Of a stretch of DNA of 28,146 nt, positions 12,927 through 20,955 are shown piece by piece. Numbering within the stretch: the first letter of the stretch is position 1; every line of letters starts with the position of its first letter. Made by a program: the position numbers and the translations under genes. The DNA lies in the IMG/VR virus record IMGVR_UViG_3300038557_000059, positions 1 to 28,146 of that record, one strand, 5' to 3'. The stretch is from a virus. A model generated the notes under the pieces. It saw only the letters and a list, made by a program, of their open reading frames with translations, had not been told where the DNA came from and ran no database searches.

Positions 12927-14602
12927 ATTCTGCCCCGCGCCTCCGCGCCAAGACGAAGGCCGAATTCACGCGCGAGATGGCCGACCTGGCTGCCGATCTC
13001 CGGCGCCGGATCGAGGCTGAGGTCACCGGCCTGGACAACGCCCCCGCACAGGTGGCGGAGCGTCGCGCCAAGGCCCTGGCGCCGGATGGCTTCGCCTATT
13101 TCTGCCGGACCTATTTCCCGCACTACATCAAGCACCCGGATGCGCGCTCGCGCCTGCATGACTACCTCTATCAGCGCCTGCCGGAGATCCTGAACACGGC
13201 CAGCGGCCAGAACGACGTCATCGCCGCCCCGCGTGGCGAGGCGAAGTCCACCATCTGCTCGCAGCTCTTCCCGCTGTGGTGCATCGCCAAGCGGATGAAG
13301 CACTACATCCTCATTCTCATGGACGCCTTCGACCAGGCGGCCGTGATGCTGGAGGCGATCAAGGCCGAGCTGGAGGCGAACCCGCGCCTGGCGCTCGACT
13401 TCCCCGAGATCTGCGGCCGTGGTCCGGCGTGGAAGGAGGGGGTCATCGTGACCAGCTCCGGCGTCAAGATCGAGGGCGTCGGCTCCGGCAAGCGGCTGCG
13501 CGGCCGCCGCCACGGCCCCCACCGGCCCGACCTGGCCGTGCTCGACGATATCGAGAATGACGACAACGTCCGCTCGCCCGAGCAGAGGGATAAGCTGGAA
13601 GGGTGGGTCGACAAGGCGGTGCTGAATGTGGGCGCTGCCGATGGCTCGCTGGACGTCATTTATATCGGCACCACGCTTCACTACGACGGCGTGCTGCTGC
13701 GCAAGCAGCGCAACCCTCTCTGGCGCGCGGCCAAGTTCGCCAGCATCGTCCGCTGGCCCGACGACATGACCGCCTGGGAGAGGTGGGAGGAGCTGCTGCG
13801 CAACGAGGGCCCCGACGCGGCCGATCGCTACTACGCCCAGCACCAGGTGCGCATGGACCGCGGCGCCGTCGTCTCCTGGCCGGGCGTGCGGCCGCTGGTC
13901 GCGCTGATGAAGCTGCGCGTCAAGATCGGCACCCACGCCTTCGACAGCGAGCAGCAGAACGACCCGGTCTCCGGCGCCGATGCTCTGTTCGGGACGGTCA
14001 CTCTCTGGGTCAACCGGCTGCCGGATTGGGTGTTCTTCGGTGCCTGCGATCCGAGCCTTGGCAAGCAGAACAAGAGCCGTGACCCCTCGGCCATCCTGAT
14101 CGGCGGCGCAAACCGGGAGACCGGCACGCTGGATGTGGTGGAGGCGCTGATCCGCCGCCGCCTGCCAGACCGGATGATCGAGGACATCATCACCCTGGAG
14201 GAGGAGTACCGCTGCCTCCGCTGGGCGATCGAGAGCGTCCAGTTCCAGGAGTTCTTCCGCACATCGCTGGTATCGCGCGGCGCCGCCCGTGGCGTTCCCG
14301 TGCCCGCCATTCCCGTGGTGCCCTTTGGCGACAAGCAGCTGCGCATCGAGCGCCTGCAGCCGCATGTCGCCAATGGCCTGATCCGGCTGCACGCCAGCCA
14401 AACCGTTCTGCTCGACCAGATGCGGCACTACCCGATGGTGGATCACGATGACGGCGTGGACGCGCTGGAGATGCTCTGGACCGTCTCGCTTGGCCGCGCC
14501 GTCTCGGCCGGGGCGACGGGGACACGGCCGCCGGCGCCGCCGGCGCGGGGGCTCGGCCCGGCGATGTTCGGCGGCCGCAGGGTCAGCATGAGGAGGCGTT
14601 GA
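12923..14602 (+). CDS. terminase large subunit
   Basis: 559 aa from ATG 12923. The N-terminal ATPase has a deviant Walker A APRGEAKST (102-110) and a Walker B LAVLDDIEN (204-212). The C-terminal RNase-H-like nuclease starts at FFGACDPSLGKQ, with later acidic residues (LDVVEAL; VDHDDGVDALEM at the C-terminal end), as expected for TerL. The enzyme translocates phage DNA into proheads and cuts it. The last 35 residues are Pro/Gly/Arg-rich. A longer frame upstream overlaps the small membrane gene and is not used. It is followed at a TGATG junction by the portal. Confidence 0.92.
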   Translation: MNSAPRLRAKTKAEFTREMADLAADLRRRIEAEVTGLDNAPAQVAERRAKALAPDGFAYFCRTYFPHYIKHPDARSRLHDYLYQRLPEILNTASGQNDVIAAPRGEAKSTICSQLFPLWCIAKRMKHYILILMDAFDQAAVMLEAIKAELEANPRLALDFPEICGRGPAWKEGVIVTSSGVKIEGVGSGKRLRGRRHGPHRPDLAVLDDIENDDNVRSPEQRDKLEGWVDKAVLNVGAADGSLDVIYIGTTLHYDGVLLRKQRNPLWRAAKFASIVRWPDDMTAWERWEELLRNEGPDAADRYYAQHQVRMDRGAVVSWPGVRPLVALMKLRVKIGTHAFDSEQQNDPVSGADALFGTVTLWVNRLPDWVFFGACDPSLGKQNKSRDPSAILIGGANRETGTLDVVEALIRRRLPDRMIEDIITLEEEYRCLRWAIESVQFQEFFRTSLVSRGAARGVPVPAIPVVPFGDKQLRIERLQPHVANGLIRLHASQTVLLDQMRHYPMVDHDDGVDALEMLWTVSLGRAVSAGATGTRPPAPPARGLGPAMFGGRRVSMRRR

Positions 14603-16083
14603 TGAGGGTGTTGAAGGGGGTCCGCAACGCCGTCGCGGGGGTGGTGCAGCGGATGGCGCGCTTCGTGGAGGCCGCGCCCGATGATCCGCTGGAGAGCGCG
14701 GGCGCCGGCCGGGACAATGACGCCGGCTGGTCCCGCCTCTCCGGCCGTATCGGCGAGCGTGACCTGGTGCCGATGGACCAGACCCGCATGCAGGAGGTGG
14801 CGGCATATCTGTGGGAGAGCAATCCGCTCGCCAACCGTCTCATCGAGCTGCCCGTGGCCTTCCTGCTGGGCGAAGGGGTGCGTCTGGAAGCGAACAACCC
14901 GGAGGCGCAGCGCTGGCTGCACGAGTTCTGGTCGGACCCGCTGAACAACCTGGACATCAACCTCGCCTCCCATGTGCGGGAGCTCGCGATCTTCGGCGAG
15001 CAGGTCTGGCCAGTGCACCGCAATTCGATCACGGGGGTGGTGCGCCTGGCCAAGATCGATCCCTCGCGCATCGTTTCCGTCATCACGGATCCGGACAATG
15101 ACGCGGTGGTCATCGGCGTCGAGACGCGGGACCTGCACAACACGGGCGAGCTGCGCACCTGGCGCGTCATCTACGCCGCCTCCGAGGTGACCCTGTTCAG
15201 CGAGCGGACCGAGGCGCTTCGGGCCGCCATGACCGGGGGCGAGTGCTTCTACTGGCGCATCAACACCCTCTCCAGCGGCCGGCGCGGCCGATCCGATCTG
15301 CTGGCCTCGGCCGATCACGTGGACGCGCATGAGCAGCTGATGTTCGGCGAGGTGGAGCGTGCCTCCGTGCTGCGCTCGGTCTCCTGGGACGTGAAGCTGA
15401 CCGGCGCGACGCAGGAGATGCTGGACGAGCGGGCGCGCACCACGCCGCCGCCAGCGCCGCTCTCGGTGCGGTTTCACAATGAGAACGAGGAATGGAATCT
15501 CCTCACGCCCACGCTCAACTCGGCCGATGCGGGCGCGGCGACGCGGATGGTGCGGAATCACGTGCTGGGCGGCGCGTCGATCCCCGAGCATTGGATGGCC
15601 GATGGTGGGGATGTGAACCTCGCCACCGCCTCCAGCATGGGCGAGCCGACCTACAAGGTCATGACCCAGCGGCAGCGCCTCTGGCGCTCCATCCTGGAGG
15701 ACGTGGGCGGCTATGTCATCCGCCGGCGCCTGGCCGCCCTCGGCATGGCGGATCTGGCGGGCGAGCCCGAGTACCAGGCGCGCGCGATATTCCCACCGCT
15801 CACCGCCAAGGATGTGGCGAAGTTCGCCACCGTCTTTGCCCAGGTGGTGGTGGGGGCGGTCCAGGCGATGCAGGCGCATGCCATGTCCATGGAGAGCGCC
15901 GTCCGCCTGATCACGACGGCGGCCGAGGCGCTCGGCCTGGAGGTGGACCCGGCCGAGGAGCTGGAGCGCGCCCGCGTCGAGCTGGCCAAGGCGGCCGAGG
16001 CGGATGTGTTCGTCGACCCGCCCGGCCTGCCCGCGGCACCCATCCCGGGCCTGGCCCCCGGTGACGCGCGGGAGCCCGCATGA
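14602..16083 (+). CDS. portal protein
   Basis: 493 aa from ATG 14602, with a perfect AGGAGG at 14591-14596; TTG 14599 is discarded. Features of SPP1/HK97-type portals are visible: YLWESNPLANRLIELPVAFLLGEGV at about 70-95, an ELAIFGEQVWPV strand, SSGRRGRSDLLASADHVDAHEQ in the clip/wing region, then VLGGASIPEHWMADGGDVN before the crown helices. It does not look like the DUF935 portal of Mu itself (gp29), so the head module seems of a different lineage. The dodecameric ring forms the DNA entry vertex. It overlaps the gpF-like gene as ATGA. Confidence 0.87.
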   Translation: MRVLKGVRNAVAGVVQRMARFVEAAPDDPLESAGAGRDNDAGWSRLSGRIGERDLVPMDQTRMQEVAAYLWESNPLANRLIELPVAFLLGEGVRLEANNPEAQRWLHEFWSDPLNNLDINLASHVRELAIFGEQVWPVHRNSITGVVRLAKIDPSRIVSVITDPDNDAVVIGVETRDLHNTGELRTWRVIYAASEVTLFSERTEALRAAMTGGECFYWRINTLSSGRRGRSDLLASADHVDAHEQLMFGEVERASVLRSVSWDVKLTGATQEMLDERARTTPPPAPLSVRFHNENEEWNLLTPTLNSADAGAATRMVRNHVLGGASIPEHWMADGGDVNLATASSMGEPTYKVMTQRQRLWRSILEDVGGYVIRRRLAALGMADLAGEPEYQARAIFPPLTAKDVAKFATVFAQVVVGAVQAMQAHAMSMESAVRLITTAAEALGLEVDPAEELERARVELAKAAEADVFVDPPGLPAAPIPGLAPGDAREPA

Positions 16084-16976
16084 CGGATGAGGAGCGCACG
16101 AAGCGCTTCCTGAAGGAGCGCGAGGCCCGCCTCCGGGAGGGGGTGCGCAACCAGCGCAAGACGGCGGCCGAGGTGAAGGCCGCCCTGGAAGCGGCCGCGC
16201 GGATCATCCTGGAGACCCTGGCCAAGGCGCCCTCCGACTATCGGCGCTGGCAGCTGACCGAGCTGCAGCGCGAGGTGCAGCGCGCGCTCGCCGCCGTCAC
16301 CCAACCGGCCACGGAAAGCCTGCTGGCTGGAATCGCGCGCAGCTGGGATGCCGGGGCCGCGCTGATTGACGCGCCGCTGGCCGCCGCCGGCGTCGAGGTC
16401 TCCGCCCAGCTCGTGGCGTTGGATCCCCGGACGCTGAACGCCATGCGCGAATTTGGCGCGGAGCGCATGAAGGACATCACCGCGAAGGTCGCCCAGCGCA
16501 TCAATGCGGAGATTGCCCAGGCCGCCATCGGGACGCAGACGCCCTTCGAGGCGGCGCGCAAGGTGGGCGCCATCGTGGAGGAGGGCGGCATGCGCCGCGC
16601 CACCACCGTTGTGCGGGACGGCCTCGGCCGGGCCTATTCCACAGCGACGCAGCAGCGGCAGGAACAGGCGAGGGAGGTGCTGCCCCAGATGCAGAAGCAG
16701 TGGCGCCGCTCCGGCAAGCTGCATTCCCGTTTCGGGCATGACGCGATCGACGGCCAGGTGCGCGACGTGGACAAGCCCTTCGATCTGCCGGGCGGCATCA
16801 AGCTCATGTTCCCGCGCGATCCGGCTGGGCCGATCGGCGAGACGATCAATTGCGGCTGCACCGCGCTGCCCTTCATGGCATCGTGGAAGATGTCCCGACC
16901 TGGTCGTCAAGCTTTCACGATTGAGGAGATCGCGGCGGACCGGAACAAGCGTGCCCTGGCCGAGCTCAATGACTAG
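16080..16976 (+). CDS. gpF-like phage head morphogenesis protein
   Basis: 298 aa from ATG 16080. It has an N-terminal charged helical half and then the Mu F-like domain at about 205-265: RRSGKLHSRFGHDAIDGQ, DLPGGIKLMFPRDPAGP and the closing NCGCTALPF with NCGC at 257-260. In this family the His and Cys residues are conserved, and the protein is a minor head component beside the portal. It ends in TAG followed by the largest non-coding gap of the window (16977-17244). Confidence 0.87.
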   Translation: MTDEERTKRFLKEREARLREGVRNQRKTAAEVKAALEAAARIILETLAKAPSDYRRWQLTELQREVQRALAAVTQPATESLLAGIARSWDAGAALIDAPLAAAGVEVSAQLVALDPRTLNAMREFGAERMKDITAKVAQRINAEIAQAAIGTQTPFEAARKVGAIVEEGGMRRATTVVRDGLGRAYSTATQQRQEQAREVLPQMQKQWRRSGKLHSRFGHDAIDGQVRDVDKPFDLPGGIKLMFPRDPAGPIGETINCGCTALPFMASWKMSRPGRQAFTIEEIAADRNKRALAELND

Positions 16977-17013
16977 GATCCAGGGTCGATCCGGCCGGCC
17001 TTCCACAGGGCCG

Positions 17014-17031
17014 CCTGGGGGCTTCCCCGGG
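17014..17031 (+). terminator. candidate hairpin terminator after the gpF-like gene
   Basis: Thirty-seven bases after the gpF stop, cctgggg (17014-17020) can pair with ccccggg (17025-17031), one pair being G-T, around a gctt loop. It is followed by gtggttata rather than a true T-run, so intrinsic termination would be weak. The stem and its location at an operon break are the evidence. Confidence 0.4.
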
Positions 17032-17069
17032 GTGGTTATACCGGCCAGGGTGCCAAAACCCGCCTGGAC

Positions 17070-17091
17070 CCGTTTAACCACCGTTTAACGG
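17070..17091 (+). promoter_or_regulatory. tandem CCGTTTAAC repeat, possible operator
   Basis: CCGTTTAAC occurs at 17070-17078 and again at 17081-17089, an 11-base period (about one helix turn). The second copy forms the palindrome ccgtt-t-aacgg (17081-17091). This is an AT-rich island in a very GC-rich gap and could bind a regulator or help promoter opening. No binding data. Confidence 0.4.
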
Positions 17092-17146
17092 CGGTCCTGA
17101 AAACACCCTCCAACCCCCCATCTCGGTCCCGCGCGGATCCCGGGCC

Positions 17147-17188
17147 CCGGACAGGGGCTACGGAAGCGGTTCCTCCGCCCCTGTCCGG
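17147..17188 (+). repeat. perfect 12-bp inverted repeat with inner hairpin
   Basis: ccggacaggggc (17147-17158) is exactly complementary to gcccctgtccgg (17177-17188). The 18-base loop holds an inner ggaa/ttcc pair (17162-17165 / 17170-17173). It lies 57 bases before the next gene and could be an RNA hairpin or a protein-binding dyad. No T-run follows, so a simple terminator is unlikely. Confidence 0.7.
17161..17180 (+). promoter_or_regulatory. candidate late-activator site upstream of head genes
   Basis: Second copy of the motif cggaaNNNNttcctccgccc (17 of 20 bases identical to 8619-8638). It lies inside the inverted repeat and 64 bases before the GTG at 17245. It corresponds to the position of the C-activated PI promoter before the head protease gene in Mu. 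No good -10 element is visible at the expected distance. Confidence 0.5.
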
Positions 17189-17244
17189 ACGCCACCGCCA
17201 TGGTGCCGCCTCGCCCCGCTTTGGGGCCAGAGCGGAGATGATAC

Positions 17245-17691
17245 GTGGCCAAACCCCCGAAGCCTGCAGAGCAATCCGGCGCCGCCGTCGCGGTGGTGTC
17301 GAGCGAGGCGGTCGAAGGTGCCGACCAGGCGCCCAGCAATCCAGGATCAGGCACCGCGCATTCGGAGGGTCCGGGCGAGGCCGATGAGGCGGTCCGCCGC
17401 GTGGCGGACCTGAGCGGCGCCGTGCTGGCCGATCCAGCGGCCGCCATGGCCGCTGGCGTCGAGGTTGCTGTGGCAGTGGACGGCGAGGCGGCCGTTCTGG
17501 CCGATGCCGCCTTGGGGCAGACCCTGCACTACGCAACGCGGAAGCCCTCGGACGCCGAGATCCGCGCGGCGATCGCCGAGTATTTCGATATCCCGGAGAC
17601 GGACATCCTCGCCTGGAACGTCGAGACCGGGCGCGTCGTCACCATCGACGGTCGCAAGCTAACGCCCGACATGCCGGGCACGCGCGCCTGA
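17245..17691 (+). CDS. hypothetical head-region protein, 148 aa
   Basis: 148 aa from GTG 17245 with GGAG at 17234-17237; the frame is closed upstream by TGA at 17239. The first 50 residues are low-complexity (Ala, Gly, Glu, Pro). Residues 90-140 contain a folded part (LHYATRKPSDAEIRAAIAEYF, then ETDILAWNVETGRVVTIDGRKL). It is the first gene after the large gap and overlaps the protease-capsid gene by one base (TGATG). A head accessory, decoration or scaffold helper is possible from position only. Confidence 0.65.
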   Translation: MAKPPKPAEQSGAAVAVVSSEAVEGADQAPSNPGSGTAHSEGPGEADEAVRRVADLSGAVLADPAAAMAAGVEVAVAVDGEAAVLADAALGQTLHYATRKPSDAEIRAAIAEYFDIPETDILAWNVETGRVVTIDGRKLTPDMPGTRA

Positions 17692-19787
17692 TGCGCCGCC
17701 ACGCCATCCTGGAGGCGGTCACCGCCGGCGAGGGCGCCTCGCCCCGTGCCTATCGCGTCCGCGTGATCTGCGCCGGCCTCTCCCACAACGGCAACCTCTA
17801 TCCCGATGCAGTGCTGCGCGAGGCGGTTCCCCTCTTTGCTGGCGCTCGCGTCTTCGTGAAGGGCGACCGGGAGCACCTGGCCGGGGCGGGCAAGGATGTC
17901 CGCAACCTGATCGGCGGCCTGTCCGAGCCGCGCTTCGTGGAGGGCGCCTCGTCCGACCAGGGCGCGATCGAGGCCGTGCTCACCCTCATCATCGGCGATG
18001 ACGACCCGGTGGCCACGCGGCTGCGCGAGGCCGTGTCCCGCCAGATGACGGACCTCTTCGGCCTGTCCGTCGATGTCTCCGGGACTTTGGTGGCTGGGCC
18101 GCGCGGCACCCGCGTCGCCCGCAAGTTCCTGAAGGTCAACTCCGTGGATCTGATCGTCGAGCCTGGGGCCGGCGGGCAGGTCATCTCCTTTCTTGAAGCC
18201 AGCGAAGGAAACCCTCCCGCTATGGATGTCGCCCAACTCATCGCCCTGATCCAGGCTGCCAATCCGGCGCTGCTGGAGGGTGTGGACCTCTCCTCGGCCA
18301 CGCTCGAATCCCTGCAGGCCATCCTGGCCACCGCCCTCCAGCCCGCCGAGCGGACGACGGAGAGCGATGGCACCGACCCCGCGAGCATGACGCGCGAGCA
18401 GCTGATCGCCGGAATCACCGCGATCGACCCGGCCAGGCTGCCGGCCGACATCAACGCGGCGACGGATGACGAGCTGCGCGCCATCCTCGCCGCCGCCGTC
18501 CCGCCCGCGACCACCGCCATGCTGGAGGCGCTGATCGACCGGCGCGACCGCATGCACGGCCAGATCAACACCTGCGCCCTGCCGGACGCCAGCAAGGCGC
18601 GCCTGCGCACCGAGCTGCGTCAGGGCCGTTTCACGGAGGCCACCCTGACCCAGCGCATCCAGGAGGAAGCGTCCTACCTCGCCAGCCTCGGCCTCGGCCG
18701 CGGCGGCCTGCAGGGCGTCGGCGGGGGGCAGAACTTCCGCGTCACCGAAGACCAGGCCGAGAAGCATGACCGCATGCTGGAGGCGTTCTTCGACCCCGCC
18801 CACAAGGACCACAAGCACTCCCGCAGCTTCAAGGCCTGCTACGTGGCCCTGACCGGGGACACCAACGTCACCGGCCGCATCCAGCAGGCCGGACGCTTCG
18901 CCGAGGCGCTGAACAGCGGCAGCTTCGCCAACGTGTTGGGCAACAGCATGACCCGCCGCATGATCGCGGATTATCGGGCGGCGGTGGATCTCGATATGTG
19001 GCGCCTGCTCGCCACCGTCGTGCCCGTGGGCGACTTCCGGACGCAGGAGCGCACGCGCTTCGGCGGCTATGGCAACCTGCCCACGGTGGCCGAAGCCGCC
19101 CCCTACGTCGCGATGACCAGCCCCTCGGATGAGAAGGCGAGCTACGCGGTGGTCAAGCGTGGCGGCATCGAGACCATCACGCTGGAGATGATCAAGAACG
19201 ACGATGTGGGCGCCATCCAGCGCATCCCCGTCAAGATGGCGCGCGCGGCCAAGCGGACGCTGGCGCAGTTCGTCCTCGATTTCCTCCGGACCAACCCGAC
19301 CATCTACGACACGCTGGCGCTGTTCCACGCCACCCACAACAACCTCGGCACCGGGGCGCTGGCCAGCGGCACCTATGCCGCTGCGCGCCTCGCCATGATG
19401 AAGCAGACTGAGGCGGGTTCGGGCGAGCAGCTGGGCATCGGGCCCAAGTACCTCTGGGTGCCGCCCGAACTGGAGGAGGCGGCGGCCAACCTGTTCCGCC
19501 GCAACACCAACCTGGACGCCACCTTCGTCCAGTCCCTCACGCCCACCATCGTGCCGGTCTGGTACTGGACCGACGCGAACGATTGGGTGGCGACGGCCGA
19601 TCCGCTGGACATCCCGCTGATGGAGGTGGGCTTCCTGGATGGTGAGGAGGAGCCCGCCCTGCTCGTCCAGGACAGCCCGACCTCCGGCTCGTACTTCAGC
19701 AATGACCAGCTGACCTACAAGATCCGGCACATCTACGGCGCCACCGTCGTGGATTTCCGCGGCGCCTATAAGGCCGTCGTGGCCTGA
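17691..19787 (+). CDS. prohead protease / scaffold / major capsid fusion
   Basis: 698 aa. Residues 20-170 are a prohead protease: YRVRVICAGLSHNGNLYPD, H62 (GDREHLAG), GLSVDVSG with S126, and VDLIVEPGAGG, the His/Ser/Asp pattern of assemblin-fold proteases. Residues about 178-355 are helical and scaffold-like. Residues about 356-698 are an HK97-fold major capsid protein of the gpT-like type (FHATHNNLGTGAL, GPKYLWVPPELEEAA, NDQLTYKIRHIYG). In Mu the protease/scaffold (I/Z) and capsid (T) are separate genes. An internal ATG at 18222 may give the capsid part alone. Cleavage by the protease would mature the head. Confidence 0.85.
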   Translation: MRRHAILEAVTAGEGASPRAYRVRVICAGLSHNGNLYPDAVLREAVPLFAGARVFVKGDREHLAGAGKDVRNLIGGLSEPRFVEGASSDQGAIEAVLTLIIGDDDPVATRLREAVSRQMTDLFGLSVDVSGTLVAGPRGTRVARKFLKVNSVDLIVEPGAGGQVISFLEASEGNPPAMDVAQLIALIQAANPALLEGVDLSSATLESLQAILATALQPAERTTESDGTDPASMTREQLIAGITAIDPARLPADINAATDDELRAILAAAVPPATTAMLEALIDRRDRMHGQINTCALPDASKARLRTELRQGRFTEATLTQRIQEEASYLASLGLGRGGLQGVGGGQNFRVTEDQAEKHDRMLEAFFDPAHKDHKHSRSFKACYVALTGDTNVTGRIQQAGRFAEALNSGSFANVLGNSMTRRMIADYRAAVDLDMWRLLATVVPVGDFRTQERTRFGGYGNLPTVAEAAPYVAMTSPSDEKASYAVVKRGGIETITLEMIKNDDVGAIQRIPVKMARAAKRTLAQFVLDFLRTNPTIYDTLALFHATHNNLGTGALASGTYAAARLAMMKQTEAGSGEQLGIGPKYLWVPPELEEAAANLFRRNTNLDATFVQSLTPTIVPVWYWTDANDWVATADPLDIPLMEVGFLDGEEEPALLVQDSPTSGSYFSNDQLTYKIRHIYGATVVDFRGAYKAVVA
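18205..18224 (+). promoter_or_regulatory. candidate internal translation start for scaffold-capsid product
   Basis: An AAGGAAA ribosome-site-like stretch at 18205-18211 precedes an in-frame ATG at 18222-18224 (residue 178). The protein from there, MDVAQLIALIQAANPALLEG, looks like a natural N-terminus. Mu makes its scaffold Z from an internal start within I, a precedent for this arrangement. Spacing of 10 bases is longer than ideal. Confidence 0.45.
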
Positions 19788-20452
19788 TGCTGGAGGATCT
19801 CCGCACGCTGGTGGCCGATCTGGTCCGGGATGATGCTGGTCGCATCAGCCCAGGGCAGCTCGATCGCGCCATCGCGGCGGGGGTTGCCCAGTACAACAAG
19901 GATCGCCCGCGCCGCTGCGTCGAAGACGTGGTGGCGGAGGGCGGCTCCCGCCTGGAGGTGCCGGACGGCGCCAACCGCGTCGTCGCCGTGGAGGCACCGG
20001 CCGGTATCGTGCCGCCGATCATGCTGCCCGGCTCGACCTGGGGGCATTACCATGCGCCCGAGGCTCTCTATCTGCTGCTGACCCGCCCGCTGGCGGCCGG
20101 CACGCCCGTCCGGCTGACCCTGACGCGGCCGCATTTGCTGACCAACGAGGCGGACAGCATTCCGGAGGCGGACCGTGAGGCCTTGGCGAGCTACGCCGCC
20201 GCCGTTCTGTTTGACCAGGTGAGCGCCGCCACCAGCGGGGACAGCAACCCGTCCATCCCGGCCGATGCCGTGAACCACGCCTCCAAGCCGGAGAGCTTCG
20301 CCAAGCGGGCCGAGCGCCTCCGGCAGCGGTACTACGATCTGCTTGGCATCGACGCGAAGCGCGTCCAGCCCGCGTCGAGCATGGCAAGCCACGCCCCGGG
20401 CGCCGGCCATGGTGGCCCGCGTCTGACCCATTCCCGCCGCCGGCGTCCCTGA
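19787..20452 (+). CDS. probable head-tail connector/adaptor protein
   Basis: 221 aa at a TGATG junction after the capsid gene. The helical N-terminus (LRTLVADLVRDDAGRISPGQLDRAIAAGV) and the later ADREALASYAAAVLF and ERLRQRYYDLLG resemble head-completion or adaptor proteins that follow the major capsid in many phages (Mu gp36-like position). The C-terminal 35 residues are basic and disordered. Assignment is mainly by position; no signature motif is certain. Confidence 0.62.
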   Translation: MLEDLRTLVADLVRDDAGRISPGQLDRAIAAGVAQYNKDRPRRCVEDVVAEGGSRLEVPDGANRVVAVEAPAGIVPPIMLPGSTWGHYHAPEALYLLLTRPLAAGTPVRLTLTRPHLLTNEADSIPEADREALASYAAAVLFDQVSAATSGDSNPSIPADAVNHASKPESFAKRAERLRQRYYDLLGIDAKRVQPASSMASHAPGAGHGGPRLTHSRRRRP

Positions 20453-20955
20453 TGGCCGAGCCGGTCTCCCTTCGCTTCGACGACGCGGCGATGCGCCGCC
20501 TGCTGGCCCGCACGCCCGACATCGTGCTGGAGGAGATGAGCCGCGCCGTCGTGGAGGTCAGCATGCTGGCCGAGCGCGAGGTGAAGGAGCGCACGCCCAC
20601 CTCCGGCGCGGGCACGCTGCGCGACAGCATCGGCGCCCTGCCGGTAACGATCAGTGGCACGCGGATCCGGGGCGGTGTTGGCACCGCGCTTTCCTATGCC
20701 GCGCCTGTCGAAGACGGCAGCAAGCCACATTGGGCGCCAATCGAGCCCCTGCTGGATTGGGTCCAGCGCAAGCTCGGCAAGACGGGCGAGGAGGCCGAGG
20801 GCATCGCCCGGGCCATCCGCTTCAAGATCGCGATGCATGGAGCGCCTGCACACCACATGTTCCGGGACGGCTTCGCCTATGCCTCGCCGATGGCCATGGA
20901 GATCTTCGCGGCCGCAGTGGACCGCGCCGCCGTCCGGATCGAGGGCGGCGCATGA
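20452..20955 (+). CDS. HK97 gp10-like / virion morphogenesis protein
   Basis: 167 aa from ATG 20452. The pattern EREVKERTPTSGAGTLRDSI, then GTRIRGGVGTALSYAAPVEDGSKPHW, then AHHMFRDGF is that of HK97 gp10-like/phage virion morphogenesis proteins, which complete the head-tail interface (neck). The order connector, gp10-like, terminator supports this. It overlaps the next gene as ATGA. Confidence 0.82.
   Translation: MAEPVSLRFDDAAMRRLLARTPDIVLEEMSRAVVEVSMLAEREVKERTPTSGAGTLRDSIGALPVTISGTRIRGGVGTALSYAAPVEDGSKPHWAPIEPLLDWVQRKLGKTGEEAEGIARAIRFKIAMHGAPAHHMFRDGFAYASPMAMEIFAAAVDRAAVRIEGGA

Noticed and set aside
17200-17241. ATG 17200 as start of the protein at 17245
   Set aside because: It is in the same frame but is closed by TGA at 17239-17241.
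17529-19730. 733-codon open frame on the minus strand
   Set aside because: It is antisense to a well-supported protease-capsid gene; long antisense frames are normal in GC-rich DNA. The translation is His/Gly/Arg/Gln-rich with no domain. The same holds for minus-strand frames at 12836-14806, 21554-23203 and 25662-27293.
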